A stretch of 64,000 bases of DNA. Source: Clostridioides sp. ES-S-0010-02. GTDB lineage: Bacteria > Bacillota > Clostridia > Peptostreptococcales > Peptostreptococcaceae. The notes under the pieces were generated by a model that had not been told where the DNA came from, did not search any database, and worked only from the letters and a program-made list of their open reading frames with translations. The position numbers were made by a program, and so were the translations under genes. Shown here in pieces: positions 56,195-64,000 of the stretch (position 1 is its first letter; every line of letters starts with the position of its first letter). Location: assembly GCA_020641055.1 (NCBI GenBank), contig CP067345.1, positions 3,155,317-3,219,316 of the forward strand, in the 5' to 3' direction.

Positions 56195-57163
56195 TTACAA
56201 AATTTTAATAGCTTTCTTTGGACATTTTTCCATACATAAATGGCATCCTACACATTTGTCTGCATCTACCTTATGTTTTTCTTTTAATTCACCTTCTATT
56301 GCATCAAACTTACATTGTTTTTTGCACACTGTACATCCCACACAAAGTTCTTGGTCAATAGTAACTTTCTTTCTTTTAGCTATATCACCTGATATTACTT
56401 TTGTAGGGCATTTTTCTACACATTGCATACAACCTACACACTTACTAGGGTCTATTTTAGCTATTTTGTTTTCAAATATTATTGCATCAAATTTACAAGC
56501 TTTTACACACATTCCACAACCAATACATCCAGCAGTACATTTTTCTTTAACAGCTTTACCAAATTCTTTGCTATTACATTCTACAACTATTGATTGGCTT
56601 TCTGGTTTTGTAATTATTATACCCTTAGGGCATGCTTCTTTACATTTTCCACAGTTAACACATTTTTCTTCATCTATTACTGCTACTCCATCAACTATAG
56701 AAATAGCATCAAATTTACAAACAGTCTTACATGTTCCAAGACCTAAACATCCAAACTTACACATTTTAGCTCCTGAATTTAAAACATTTGCTGCTCTACA
56801 ATCAGATATTCCTTCATACTCATATTTATCTTTTGCACTTGAGCAAGTTCCTTTGCAAATAACTTTTGCTACTTGTTTTTCACCTGCTTCAGCACTTACG
56901 CCCATTATTTCTCCAACTTTTGCACCAACATCTGCTCCACCTACAGGGCAACCATTAACTGGTGCTTTTCCTTCAACTATCGCACTTGCAAGACCTCCAC
57001 ATCCTGGGAATCCACAACCACCACAGTTAGCACCTGGAAGTACTCCTAGTATAGCTTCCACTCTTTCGTCTACTTCTACAGCAAACTTTTTAGATGCAAA
57101 ATCTAATACTATCCCGAAGATTAAGCCCATAACTCCTAAAACTAATACAGCTGTAAGTATCAC
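56195..57163 (-). CDS. rnfB: Rnf complex subunit RnfB (multi-cluster ferredoxin)
   Basis: RnfB takes electrons from ferredoxin into the Rnf complex. The 322-residue protein has an N-terminal membrane helix, a CGGCGFPGCGG four-Cys domain, and then at least six further Fe-S motifs, including CVNCGKCKEACPKG, CVGCMQCVEKCPTK, CVGCTVCKKQC and CVGCHLCMEKCPKK, more than in proteobacterial RnfB. GTG codons at 57172 and 57163 both could start; the second is better placed after GAGGGG. Last gene of rnfCDGEAB, followed by tandem terminators. Confidence 0.96.
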   Translation of the reverse strand: MILTAVLVLGVMGLIFGIVLDFASKKFAVEVDERVEAILGVLPGANCGGCGFPGCGGLASAIVEGKAPVNGCPVGGADVGAKVGEIMGVSAEAGEKQVAKVICKGTCSSAKDKYEYEGISDCRAANVLNSGAKMCKFGCLGLGTCKTVCKFDAISIVDGVAVIDEEKCVNCGKCKEACPKGIIITKPESQSIVVECNSKEFGKAVKEKCTAGCIGCGMCVKACKFDAIIFENKIAKIDPSKCVGCMQCVEKCPTKVISGDIAKRKKVTIDQELCVGCTVCKKQCKFDAIEGELKEKHKVDADKCVGCHLCMEKCPKKAIKIL

Positions 57164-57181
57164 TATTTTCACCCCTCTTTT

Positions 57182-57757
57182 TTATAGCTTTATAAGTCCT
57201 GTAAATCCTAAGAAAGCTATTGACATTAAACTTGCTGATATAAGTGTTATAGGGAAACCTTTAAACGCTTCTGGTATATCAGCTAATTCTAGTCTTTCTC
57301 TTATACCTGCGAATATTACTATTGCTAAAGTAAATCCAGCTCCTGCTCCAAATCCGTTTATTATTGTTTCTACTAAATTATAACTTTTTTGAACATTAAC
57401 TAGAGCTATACCAAGAACTGCACAGTTTGTAGTTATAAGAGGTAGATAAACTCCTAATGCTTGATATAAAGATGGACTCATCTTTTGAATTACCATTTCA
57501 ACGAACTGAACTATAGAAGCTATAACCAATATAAAAGCTATTGTTTGTAAAAATTCAGTTCCAGTCTTTACTAATAAAATTTGTATAAAATAAGTTATAA
57601 TTGAAGCTAGAGTTAGAACGAATGTAACTGCAACTCCCATCCCTACTGCTGTATCAACTTTCTTAGACACTCCTAAGAAAGGACATATACCCAAGAACTG
57701 AGATGTTATAACGTTATTAACAAGAACGATACTTAAAAATAAAAGTATTAAATTCAT
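57182..57757 (-). CDS. rnfA: Rnf complex membrane subunit RnfA
   Basis: A 191-residue, six-helix membrane subunit. LGICPFLGVSKKVDTAVGMGVAVTFV (in parts) at the N-terminus and LITTNCAVLGIALVN in the middle each contain the conserved Cys that, with RnfE, hold a membrane-embedded [2Fe-2S] centre. GGAGG precedes the ATG; it follows rnfE by 14 bases. Confidence 0.97.
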   Translation of the reverse strand: MNLILLFLSIVLVNNVITSQFLGICPFLGVSKKVDTAVGMGVAVTFVLTLASIITYFIQILLVKTGTEFLQTIAFILVIASIVQFVEMVIQKMSPSLYQALGVYLPLITTNCAVLGIALVNVQKSYNLVETIINGFGAGAGFTLAIVIFAGIRERLELADIPEAFKGFPITLISASLMSIAFLGFTGLIKL

Positions 57758-57771
57758 TTATTACACCTCCA

Positions 57772-58365
57772 CTACGCTTTTTTACTTCTTAATTTATTAA
57801 ATCCTGCAAATAAGAATCCTAATGTTAAGAATGCACCTGGTGGTAATATAAATATTAATACTGGTTGGAAAGATGCTCCAAATAGTGTCATTCCAAATAA
57901 ACTACCATTTCCAAGTAATTCTCTTACTGCACCTATTACTGTAAGAGCAACAGTAAATCCAAGACCTTGACCTACACCATCAACAATTGAAGCTAGTGGA
58001 CCAGTTTTAAAAGCAAAACTTTCTGCACGAGCTAGTATTAAACAGTTAACAACTATTAATGGTATATATATACCAAGAGCCTTATCAAGAGCAGGAACAT
58101 ATGCTTTTAAAACCATTCCTACTATTGTAACAAATGTAGCTATAATGACTACAAATATAGGTATTCTTATCTTATCTGGTGTGATTTTTCTTAGTAATGA
58201 TATAACTAAATTTGCACATATTAAAACTGCTGCTGTTGAAAGACCCATACCGATTCCATTTATTGCTGAAGTTGTAACGGCTAGTGTTGGACACATACCT
58301 ATAACTTGCACAAATGTTGGGTTCTCATCTATTAGCCCATTTTTAAATACTTTAGCTAAATTCAT
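57772..58365 (-). CDS. rnfE: Rnf complex membrane subunit RnfE
   Basis: A 197-residue six-helix membrane protein homologous to RnfA. It has NPTFVQVIGMCPTLAVTTSA and YIPLIVVNCLILARAESFA, which carry the conserved cysteines, and LILPPGAFLTLGFLFAGFNK at the C-terminus. AAGGAGGG precedes the ATG; it lies 12 bases after rnfG. Confidence 0.97.
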   Translation of the reverse strand: MNLAKVFKNGLIDENPTFVQVIGMCPTLAVTTSAINGIGMGLSTAAVLICANLVISLLRKITPDKIRIPIFVVIIATFVTIVGMVLKAYVPALDKALGIYIPLIVVNCLILARAESFAFKTGPLASIVDGVGQGLGFTVALTVIGAVRELLGNGSLFGMTLFGASFQPVLIFILPPGAFLTLGFLFAGFNKLRSKKA

Positions 58366-58377
58366 AATTAACCCTCC

Positions 58378-58947
58378 TTATTTATTAAGAGCACTATTGA
58401 AGACATCTATTGCAGCATTTACTCCTGTAGTAACTGCTGTAGATGTAATAGTTGCACCTGATATTGCTAATATTTGATTTTCTGCTGTTGTGCTTCCTTT
58501 TGCTACTTCAAGAGGTTCAGCAGTTTTTCCTTTGTATTGACCTTTAAATGCATCATCTTTAGCTTTTGCTCCAAGTCCTGCTGTCTCTGACATATTACCA
58601 ATATCAACACCTGTAACTTGGCCATCAGCTGATATACCTACCATAACTTCAATTTCTCCACCATAGCCACTTGGTTTAGCTTTTAAAGTATATCCTACTA
58701 CCTCAGAACCATCTAGCCCTTCATATACTTCAGCTATAAGACCATCTCCAAGGTCTTTATAAGTACTTTCCTTCATTTCTTTAAATTCTTTTGCTTCTGG
58801 AAGTACTGCTTTTCTAAGTTCATTATTTGCTTGTATATTTCTTTGTTCTATTACTGGAGCTGTAACTTGATTTGTAGCTCCAAGTGCTAATGAGGCTATT
58901 GCACTTATAGCAAGTAAAGTTCCACCTAGTCTTACCATACTATTCAT
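58378..58947 (-). CDS. rnfG: Rnf complex FMN-binding subunit RnfG
   Basis: A 189-residue protein with one N-terminal membrane helix and an extracytoplasmic FMN-binding domain. The covalent FMN threonine is in ISGATITSTAVTTGVN near residue 170. NMSETAGLGAKAKD is the other conserved loop. The ATG overlaps the rnfD stop (TAATG). Confidence 0.97.
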   Translation of the reverse strand: MNSMVRLGGTLLAISAIASLALGATNQVTAPVIEQRNIQANNELRKAVLPEAKEFKEMKESTYKDLGDGLIAEVYEGLDGSEVVGYTLKAKPSGYGGEIEVMVGISADGQVTGVDIGNMSETAGLGAKAKDDAFKGQYKGKTAEPLEVAKGSTTAENQILAISGATITSTAVTTGVNAAIDVFNSALNK

Positions 58948-59924
58948 TATTTAGCCACCTCCCCAAACACTCTGTTTCTAACAAACTTATCTATAAGTGG
59001 TGCAAGACAGTTTACTAGTAGTATTGAGTAAGATACACCTTCTGGATATCCACCATACATTCTTATAACAGTTGTTATAAGACCTGCTAATACAGCGTAT
59101 ATTATTTGACCTTTCTTAGTCATAGGCGAAGTTGTATAATCCGTAAGCATGAAGAATCCACCTAACATAAGTCCTCCAGCAAACAGTTGATATATTGCAA
59201 AATTTATATTAAATCCACCTAAAAGGAATGTTAATATAAATACAGTTGCTATGTAAAATACTGGGATAACATAATTTATTATGCCTTTATACATTAGGTA
59301 TACTCCACCTAATAATAATAATATTGCTGATGTCTCACCTATACATCCACCAATATTACCAATCATCATATCAGCGAGACTAATTCCATTGCTAGAAAGG
59401 TCTGCTAATCCTGCTGCTCCATTTTTCAAAAAGCTTAATGGTGTTGCAGTAGTAACTGCATCTAAATTTTTACCTATCCAGTTAACACCTGGTTGAGTCC
59501 AAGCAGTCATTGCTACTGGAAATGATGCTAATAAAAATGCTCTTGCAGCAAGTGCTGGATTGACAAAGTTACATCCAATTCCACCAAATACCATTTTAAC
59601 TACTAATATTGCAAATATTCCTCCTACTAGACACATCCACCAAGGAAGTGATGCTGGTACGTTAAATGCTAATAATAATCCTGTTACAACAGCTGAAAAA
59701 TCTCCTATAGTACTTTTATGCTTCATAAGTTTTTGATATAAAAATTCAGTACCTACTGTACCAAGTATACAAAAAAACATAGCACTCAATGCATTAAGTC
59801 TAAAGAAGTATACTCCTGCTACTGCTGCTGGAAGGAGTGCTATAATAACTTGTTTCATTATATATGAAGTATCTTCATTACTTCTCACATGAGGAGAAGA
59901 TGATACTATCAACTTATTTTCCAT
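58947..59924 (-). CDS. rnfD: Rnf complex membrane subunit RnfD
   Basis: A 325-residue membrane protein with about ten helices. The covalent FMN threonine is in VTTATPLSFLKNG. SPHVRSNEDTSYIMKQVIIALLPA at the N-terminus and MLTDYTTSPMTKKGQIIYAVLAG near the C-terminus are characteristic. It lies between rnfC and rnfG and moves cations together with RnfA and RnfE. Confidence 0.97.
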   Translation of the reverse strand: MENKLIVSSSPHVRSNEDTSYIMKQVIIALLPAAVAGVYFFRLNALSAMFFCILGTVGTEFLYQKLMKHKSTIGDFSAVVTGLLLAFNVPASLPWWMCLVGGIFAILVVKMVFGGIGCNFVNPALAARAFLLASFPVAMTAWTQPGVNWIGKNLDAVTTATPLSFLKNGAAGLADLSSNGISLADMMIGNIGGCIGETSAILLLLGGVYLMYKGIINYVIPVFYIATVFILTFLLGGFNINFAIYQLFAGGLMLGGFFMLTDYTTSPMTKKGQIIYAVLAGLITTVIRMYGGYPEGVSYSILLVNCLAPLIDKFVRNRVFGEVAK

Positions 59925-59946
59925 CGTTTTTCCCCCTTAACTTTCT

Positions 59947-61284
59947 TTATTTCTGAGCAGCTTGCTTTCTTCTCTTTGCTCCTATTTCTCTTTTTGCTGA
60001 TCTTATAGATTGAAGTAATGGTCTTCTTGCTGGACAAATAAATGAACAAGACCCACATTCTATACAATCCATAGCTCTATGATATTCAGCTGTGTCATAA
60101 TCTTCCTTCAAAGAATATGCACTTATGAAAAGTGGTTGTAAGAATGATGGACATACATCTGTACATCTTCCACATCTTAAACAATTTTGAACATCTGGTG
60201 TACGTGATTCTTCTTCATCTAAACATAAAATCCCTGAAGAACCTTTATTAGTTGCTATTTCAGTAGTATATTGAGCTATCCCCATCATAGGTCCACCCAT
60301 TATCACTTTACCAACTTTTTTATCTTCTTTAAAACCACCACATTGGTCTATTATTTCTGAGACTAATGTCCCAACTTTTGTTATTAGGTTTTTAGGTTCT
60401 TTGATACAGCTACCTGTTATTGTAGTAATTCTTTCTACCAAAGGCATACCTGTTTTAATAGATTTAGCTATTTGAGCTGCTGTGGCAACGTTGTCAACAA
60501 CTGCACCTGCTGCTATTGGCAATCCGCCTGATGGAACTTCCTTACCTGTACACGCATAAATAAGTTGTTTTTCTGCTCCTTGTGGATATTTCACTTGAAG
60601 GCCAACAACTTCGATTTCACTATAATCTTTAGCTACATTTTGAATGGCTTCTATAGCATCTGGTTTATTTGTTTCAATTCCTATAAATCCTTTTTTAACA
60701 TCTAATACTTTCATTAATGCTCTTAAACCAAATACAACATCTTCTGGATTTTCCACCATTAATCTGTGGTCTGCAGTTAAATATGGTTCACATTCTGCCC
60801 CATTTAATATAACTACTTCTGCTTTACTGTCTGGTGGAGGAGATACTTTTACATGGTTAGGGAATGTAGCTCCACCCATACCTACTATTCCTGCCTCTTT
60901 TATGATACCTACTATATCTTCTTTGCTCAAATCCTCTAACTGACCTTTTGGTTGAACACTTTCATGTAATTCTTCCTTAAAGTCATTTTCGATAACTACA
61001 CATTGAGCTGAACCACCTGGTACTTCATGTTGTTCAATAGCAATAACTTTACCTGATACTGAAGAATGAACGTTACATGAAACGAAACCTTGCTGTTCAC
61101 CTATTTTTTGCCCAAACTTTACTTCATCACCAACTTCAACAATAGGTTTAGCTGGTGCCCCTATATGTTGTTGAAGAGGAATGTAAACTATCTTTGGAGC
61201 TTGAGCTTTTTCAAGTGCCTTTGTGTTAGAGTACTCTTTTCTATATGGAGGATGTATCCCTCCCTTAAAAGTTAAGAGTTTCAT
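59947..61284 (-). CDS. rnfC: Rnf complex peripheral subunit RnfC (NADH-binding)
   Basis: RnfC is the NADH/FMN-binding subunit. The 445-residue protein has TFKGGIHPPYRKEYSNTKALE at the N-terminus, GMGGATFPNHVK (NAD/FMN-binding glycine loop), and two C-terminal [4Fe-4S] motifs, CLRCGRCTDVCP and CIECGSCSFICP. It is the first gene of the rnf operon; GGGGGT precedes the ATG. A promoter with a palindrome over the -35 is upstream. Confidence 0.97.
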   Translation of the reverse strand: MKLLTFKGGIHPPYRKEYSNTKALEKAQAPKIVYIPLQQHIGAPAKPIVEVGDEVKFGQKIGEQQGFVSCNVHSSVSGKVIAIEQHEVPGGSAQCVVIENDFKEELHESVQPKGQLEDLSKEDIVGIIKEAGIVGMGGATFPNHVKVSPPPDSKAEVVILNGAECEPYLTADHRLMVENPEDVVFGLRALMKVLDVKKGFIGIETNKPDAIEAIQNVAKDYSEIEVVGLQVKYPQGAEKQLIYACTGKEVPSGGLPIAAGAVVDNVATAAQIAKSIKTGMPLVERITTITGSCIKEPKNLITKVGTLVSEIIDQCGGFKEDKKVGKVIMGGPMMGIAQYTTEIATNKGSSGILCLDEEESRTPDVQNCLRCGRCTDVCPSFLQPLFISAYSLKEDYDTAEYHRAMDCIECGSCSFICPARRPLLQSIRSAKREIGAKRRKQAAQK

Positions 61285-61331
61285 TGTTTTACCCCCTTAT
61301 CTATAAAAAAACATTTTTTCTGCCTTCTATA

Positions 61332-61370
61332 AGTATACTATATATATTAAAAAATCTTAACAATTGTTAA
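61332..61370 (-). promoter_or_regulatory. rnf operon promoter with overlapping 14-bp palindrome
   Basis: On the minus strand TTAAGA (61355-61360), 17 bases, TATACT (61332-61337), about 50 bases upstream of rnfC. The -35 overlaps the perfect palindrome TTAACAATTGTTAA (61357-61370), which may be an operator. Confidence 0.55.
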
Positions 61371-61432
61371 AAAAATATCCCTATTTTTATAATTTATTTT
61401 ATAAATCAACGCCTCTTTATTAAGTTAAAACG

Positions 61433-61468
61433 AGGAAAAGGATTGTCTTATTAAACAATCCTTTTCCT
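61433..61468 (-). terminator. Terminator downstream of the SPOR-like gene
   Basis: A perfect 14-bp stem (AGGAAAAGGATTGT and complement) with an 8-base loop, 31 bases after the stop codon; the minus strand continues CGTTTTAAC. Confidence 0.85.
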
Positions 61469-61499
61469 ATAGCTTTCTAAAGTCTAAATTTTCTGTATT

Positions 61500-62444
61500 T
61501 TATTTTATGGAATTTATGAACAAAGAATACTCTTGCATAGATGATAAAAGTAGACTTTTACTTACACTATATTTTTCTTCATTTGCTGCTTTTGAGGCAG
61601 TATCAATTTTTTCGTTTATGTTCTTTACATAGTCAATCAAATTATCTTTAAATAAACTCATTTCAGAATAATCAATCTTTTCAGCTTCTTTTGATATATT
61701 TTGTGATATTGCCTTTCTATTTGTCAAAATAGTATTATATTTTTCCATATCTACATTATTTTCATCATTCGACCAAAAACTTGATTCTTCTTTAAAGTTT
61801 GTTATTAATTTATTTAATTCTTTGGATATACTATCTATATAAGCATAATTACTTGTATATTCTAAAGATAGCATAGGTGCATCTAAATGAGATAAAAACG
61901 CATCTGGAAATACTTTTCTTATAGAACTCATATGTTTTCTAACTTCATTTTCATCAAAAGAAGAGTATGTTTGTATTTTTTTTACTCCATCCTTCTCCAT
62001 AACTGAAAAAGGTATATCACTACTAACTAATGATGTTTGTATTTTTTTCAAATCGTCATCATTATCTATTGCAGCAACTTGGATAGTATATATATCCCAT
62101 CCTTCAATAGTAGCTAATTTTACTTCTTCTGGTTCCTTGGTATTATTTACTGCTTTTTCTGAATTATTATTTTGATTATTATTTGAATTGGTTTGTGATT
62201 TAGATTTTTTTCCATTTTTTATGGCATTTAGTTCATCAGATATATCTTTATAAGTTATATCTGATGAACTATTTAGAAATGGTATTTTAGCTGATATATA
62301 CTCTAACATCTTGCTATCTTTTATTTTTGTATAAGAATAATAGCCAATCAAACATAAACAAGCAATAGTTATTATATACTTACGCACATCTATCTTATGT
62401 CTATTATTATTAAATCCTCTGTATATCGTCTTTCTTCTATTCAT
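61500..62444 (-). CDS. Membrane-anchored SPOR-like domain protein
   Basis: A 314-residue bitopic protein of unproven function. It has a basic cytoplasmic N-terminus, a transmembrane helix (about 23-38), an asparagine/serine-rich linker (about 58-110), and a segment (about 116-186) resembling a SPOR peptidoglycan-binding domain: WDIYTIQVAAIDNDDDLKKI, then GVKKIQTYSSFDENEVRKHM. The rest (about 190-314) is helical and possibly coiled coil. ATG at 62444 is supported by GGGAGGGG. It follows the endopeptidase CwlA by about 110 bases, pointing to cell wall or division work. Confidence 0.75.
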   Translation of the reverse strand: MNRRKTIYRGFNNNRHKIDVRKYIITIACLCLIGYYSYTKIKDSKMLEYISAKIPFLNSSSDITYKDISDELNAIKNGKKSKSQTNSNNNQNNNSEKAVNNTKEPEEVKLATIEGWDIYTIQVAAIDNDDDLKKIQTSLVSSDIPFSVMEKDGVKKIQTYSSFDENEVRKHMSSIRKVFPDAFLSHLDAPMLSLEYTSNYAYIDSISKELNKLITNFKEESSFWSNDENNVDMEKYNTILTNRKAISQNISKEAEKIDYSEMSLFKDNLIDYVKNINEKIDTASKAANEEKYSVSKSLLLSSMQEYSLFINSIK

Positions 62445-62553
62445 TAGTTTGTCCCCTCCCAAAATTATATTATTAATAAAGTATATTTTTAAGAGTCTCA
62501 ATTTATGAATAGAAAACTTATTTATTTTAATTTTTTAATAAAAATTATATCTA

Positions 62554-63834
62554 CTAAGCAAATCGTCTTGCTCCAAGCAATGCTTTAGACCAATATGAAG
62601 TAGTCAAATTGTCTACTTTAACCTTATTAGGATTAGTTTGAGTTCCACTACAATGTATAAACTTACTATTGCCTACATATATACCTACATGGTTCGTTGC
62701 TCCATCTCCGTCAGTATCAAAGTAAACTAAATCTCCTGGTGCATAGTTACCCATAGAAACTGCACTTCCAAATTGAGCTTGCTCTCTAGAAACTCTTGGT
62801 ATAGAAAGTCCAACTGAGTGTTTAAAAACATACTGTGTAAATCCAGAACAATCAAACTTATCTGGACCAGATGCTCCCCATTGATATGGTATTCCAATAA
62901 GTGTATATGCAAAATCTACTACTTTTGAACCATTTACAGTCGATTTATCTGAATTTCCAATAGATGAAGAATTTGAATTACTATTAGATTGGGAATTATT
63001 ATTAGATGATGAATTAGAGTTTTCTTTTAATCCTTCAGTAGTCTCAGAAATATAACTAGAACTTACCCATCCAGTTGTCCCATTTGATAATTTTACTTTA
63101 TACCATCCATTACTTTTAGCTTTTAACTCAACAACATCTCCACCATTTAATTTTCCGATTACAGAATAGCTTGTCCCAGGACCACTTCTTACATTTAAAC
63201 TTACAGTAGATGTTACTTTTCCCTTCTTGCCTTCAAGTGATACTTCACTAGATTGATTTTTATCAGTGTTGTTATTATTAGTAGTATTACTTGAATTAGA
63301 ATCATTTGTTCCAACATCTTCTGATGTTTTTGAGATATACTGACTACTAGCCCATCCAGTAACTCCATTTGATAGCTTTATTTTATACCATCCATTACTT
63401 TGTTCTAATAACTTTACTACATCTCCATTATTTGCTTTACCAACTAATGAGTAGTTTGTACCTGCACCACTTCTTATATTTAATCTAGAACTGACATTTA
63501 CTTTTCCATTCCCACTAATAGATGTTCCACTTGATGTTGAATTATTTTGATTCGAAGTACTTCCAGATGAACCACTCGTTGATATGTATTTTGAACTTCC
63601 CCAGCCAACAACAGAACTTGACACTCTTACTTTATACCAACCATTAGATTTTTCTAAAATTTCTACAGTTTTTCCCTTATATAACTTTGCTACTTTGTCA
63701 CAATCAGCACTTGGCCCGCTTCTTATATTTAAAGCACTAGCTGTCACAACTCCCTTTTCAAGAGCACTTGCATGTATGGAACTAACAGATACTGCTACTG
63801 CTCCAATCCCTAAAGCCGTTATAGCTTTCTTCAC
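62554..63834 (-). CDS. cwlA: Secreted NlpC/P60 endopeptidase with three SH3b domains (CwlA)
   Basis: A 426-residue peptidoglycan endopeptidase. It has a signal peptide (cleavage likely after IHASA, about residue 24), three SH3b domains (about 25-85, 105-165, 200-260; each with LNIRSG or LNVRSG and NGWYKV or NGWYKI), an Asn/Ser-rich linker and a C-terminal NlpC/P60 domain with Cys329 (FDCSGF), His382 (TNHVGIYVG) and His394 (FIHCSG). I recognise it as C. difficile CwlA (CD1135), reported to act in daughter-cell separation. The GTG start at 63834 follows GGGGGGA and gives a proper signal peptide. Confidence 0.9.
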   Translation of the reverse strand: MKKAITALGIGAVAVSVSSIHASALEKGVVTASALNIRSGPSADCDKVAKLYKGKTVEILEKSNGWYKVRVSSSVVGWGSSKYISTSGSSGSTSNQNNSTSSGTSISGNGKVNVSSRLNIRSGAGTNYSLVGKANNGDVVKLLEQSNGWYKIKLSNGVTGWASSQYISKTSEDVGTNDSNSSNTTNNNNTDKNQSSEVSLEGKKGKVTSTVSLNVRSGPGTSYSVIGKLNGGDVVELKAKSNGWYKVKLSNGTTGWVSSSYISETTEGLKENSNSSSNNNSQSNSNSNSSSIGNSDKSTVNGSKVVDFAYTLIGIPYQWGASGPDKFDCSGFTQYVFKHSVGLSIPRVSREQAQFGSAVSMGNYAPGDLVYFDTDGDGATNHVGIYVGNSKFIHCSGTQTNPNKVKVDNLTTSYWSKALLGARRFA

Positions 63835-63911
63835 TACTATCACTCCCCCCAACATATTTTTATAATCATAAATTTGTACCACTATTATCCATTTTTAACA
63901 ACTATATTTTA

Positions 63912-63941
63912 ATGATAACTTATTCTATTATTAATTGTAAA
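63912..63941 (-). promoter_or_regulatory. Candidate promoter of cwlA
   Basis: On the minus strand TTTACA (63936-63941), 18 bases, then TATCAT (63912-63917), about 80 bases upstream of the GTG start; five of six matches in each hexamer. Confidence 0.5.
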
Positions 63942-64000
63942 GAAATTATAATTATATTATTAAAATTAATGATTCTTAGGAAGTATTTCAATCCAATAAT

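Noticed and set aside
56256-57383. A 375-codon open frame on the plus strand opposite rnfB and rnfA
   Set aside because: Rich in His, Pro and Ser from reverse-reading of Cys/Gly/Lys codons of RnfB; no ribosome binding site and the minus strand gene is certain.
61357-61370. A canonical Rex operator upstream of rnfC
   Set aside because: The half-sites are in the reverse order and lack the expected spacer, so the palindrome is reported without a named regulator.
62940-63300. Low-complexity Asn/Ser repeats in cwlA as a DNA repeat element
   Set aside because: They are protein linkers between SH3b and NlpC/P60 domains, in frame, without a conserved DNA unit.

Overview
The window is AT-rich, low-GC Gram-positive chromosome. 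A complete spoIIIA operon, an Rnf complex, a sigma-54 activator, a lactate-confurcating Etf cluster, a FabK/FapR lipid operon and a catalytic-domain-only tyrosine recombinase matching RecV together point to Clostridioides difficile or a very close relative (inference from gene content and protein recognition; no search was run). It looks like core chromosome: no insertion sequence, prophage, CRISPR array, rRNA or tRNA was seen. Most genes lie on the minus strand, so transcription mainly runs from high to low coordinates. Plus-strand genes are tmcAL, ylbJ, recV and fdpA.

Layout, left to right. 1-6.8 kb: a partial TsaD/Kae1-like gene, nusB, an Asp23 protein, then spoIIIAH to spoIIIAA, with a sigma-E-like promoter ahead of spoIIIAA. 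7-9.7 kb: class III fructose bisphosphatase and a GNAT acetyltransferase. 9.8-16.4 kb: an accessory regulatory module. A TPR-GGDEF membrane protein and a sigma-54 enhancer-binding protein sit upstream of a three-gene operon (TSCPD protein, class I amidotransferase/gamma-glutamyl hydrolase, APC permease) that has a well-matched -24/-12 promoter. 16.5-24.4 kb: the FASII/phospholipid operon fapR-plsX-fabH-fabK-fabD-fabG-acpP-fabF with a FapR operator, preceded by yceD-rpmF. 24.5-27.4 kb: ackA divergent from tmcAL, an acetate-using tRNA-modifying ligase.

27.7-33.3 kb: lactate utilisation: a FadR-type regulator, lactate racemase, and an EtfB/EtfA/FAD dehydrogenase complex, with a promoter and operator dyad between regulator and operon. 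33.4-35.5 kb: the sporulation membrane protein YlbJ and RecV. 35.6-37.1 kb: homoserine dehydrogenase under a SAM-I riboswitch. 37.1-43.9 kb: yhbY, obgE, rpmA, prp, rplU (with leader), RNase G and two radical-SAM-associated proteins. 44.2-45.4 kb: flavodiiron protein. 45.6-56 kb: mgsA, rodA, minE-D-C, a large class B PBP, mreD-C-B, radC, maf. 56.2-61.3 kb: rnfB-A-E-G-D-C, ended by two near-identical terminator hairpins. 61.5-63.8 kb: a SPOR-like membrane protein and a three-SH3b NlpC/P60 endopeptidase (CwlA).

Functionally the window joins energy conservation (Rnf, lactate Etf complex, acetate kinase), envelope building (FASII, Mre/Min/RodA/PBP, CwlA/SPOR), sporulation (SpoIIIA, YlbJ), and several regulatory layers: FapR, SAM riboswitch, sigma-54 activator, c-di-GMP, FadR-type operator and RecV phase variation.
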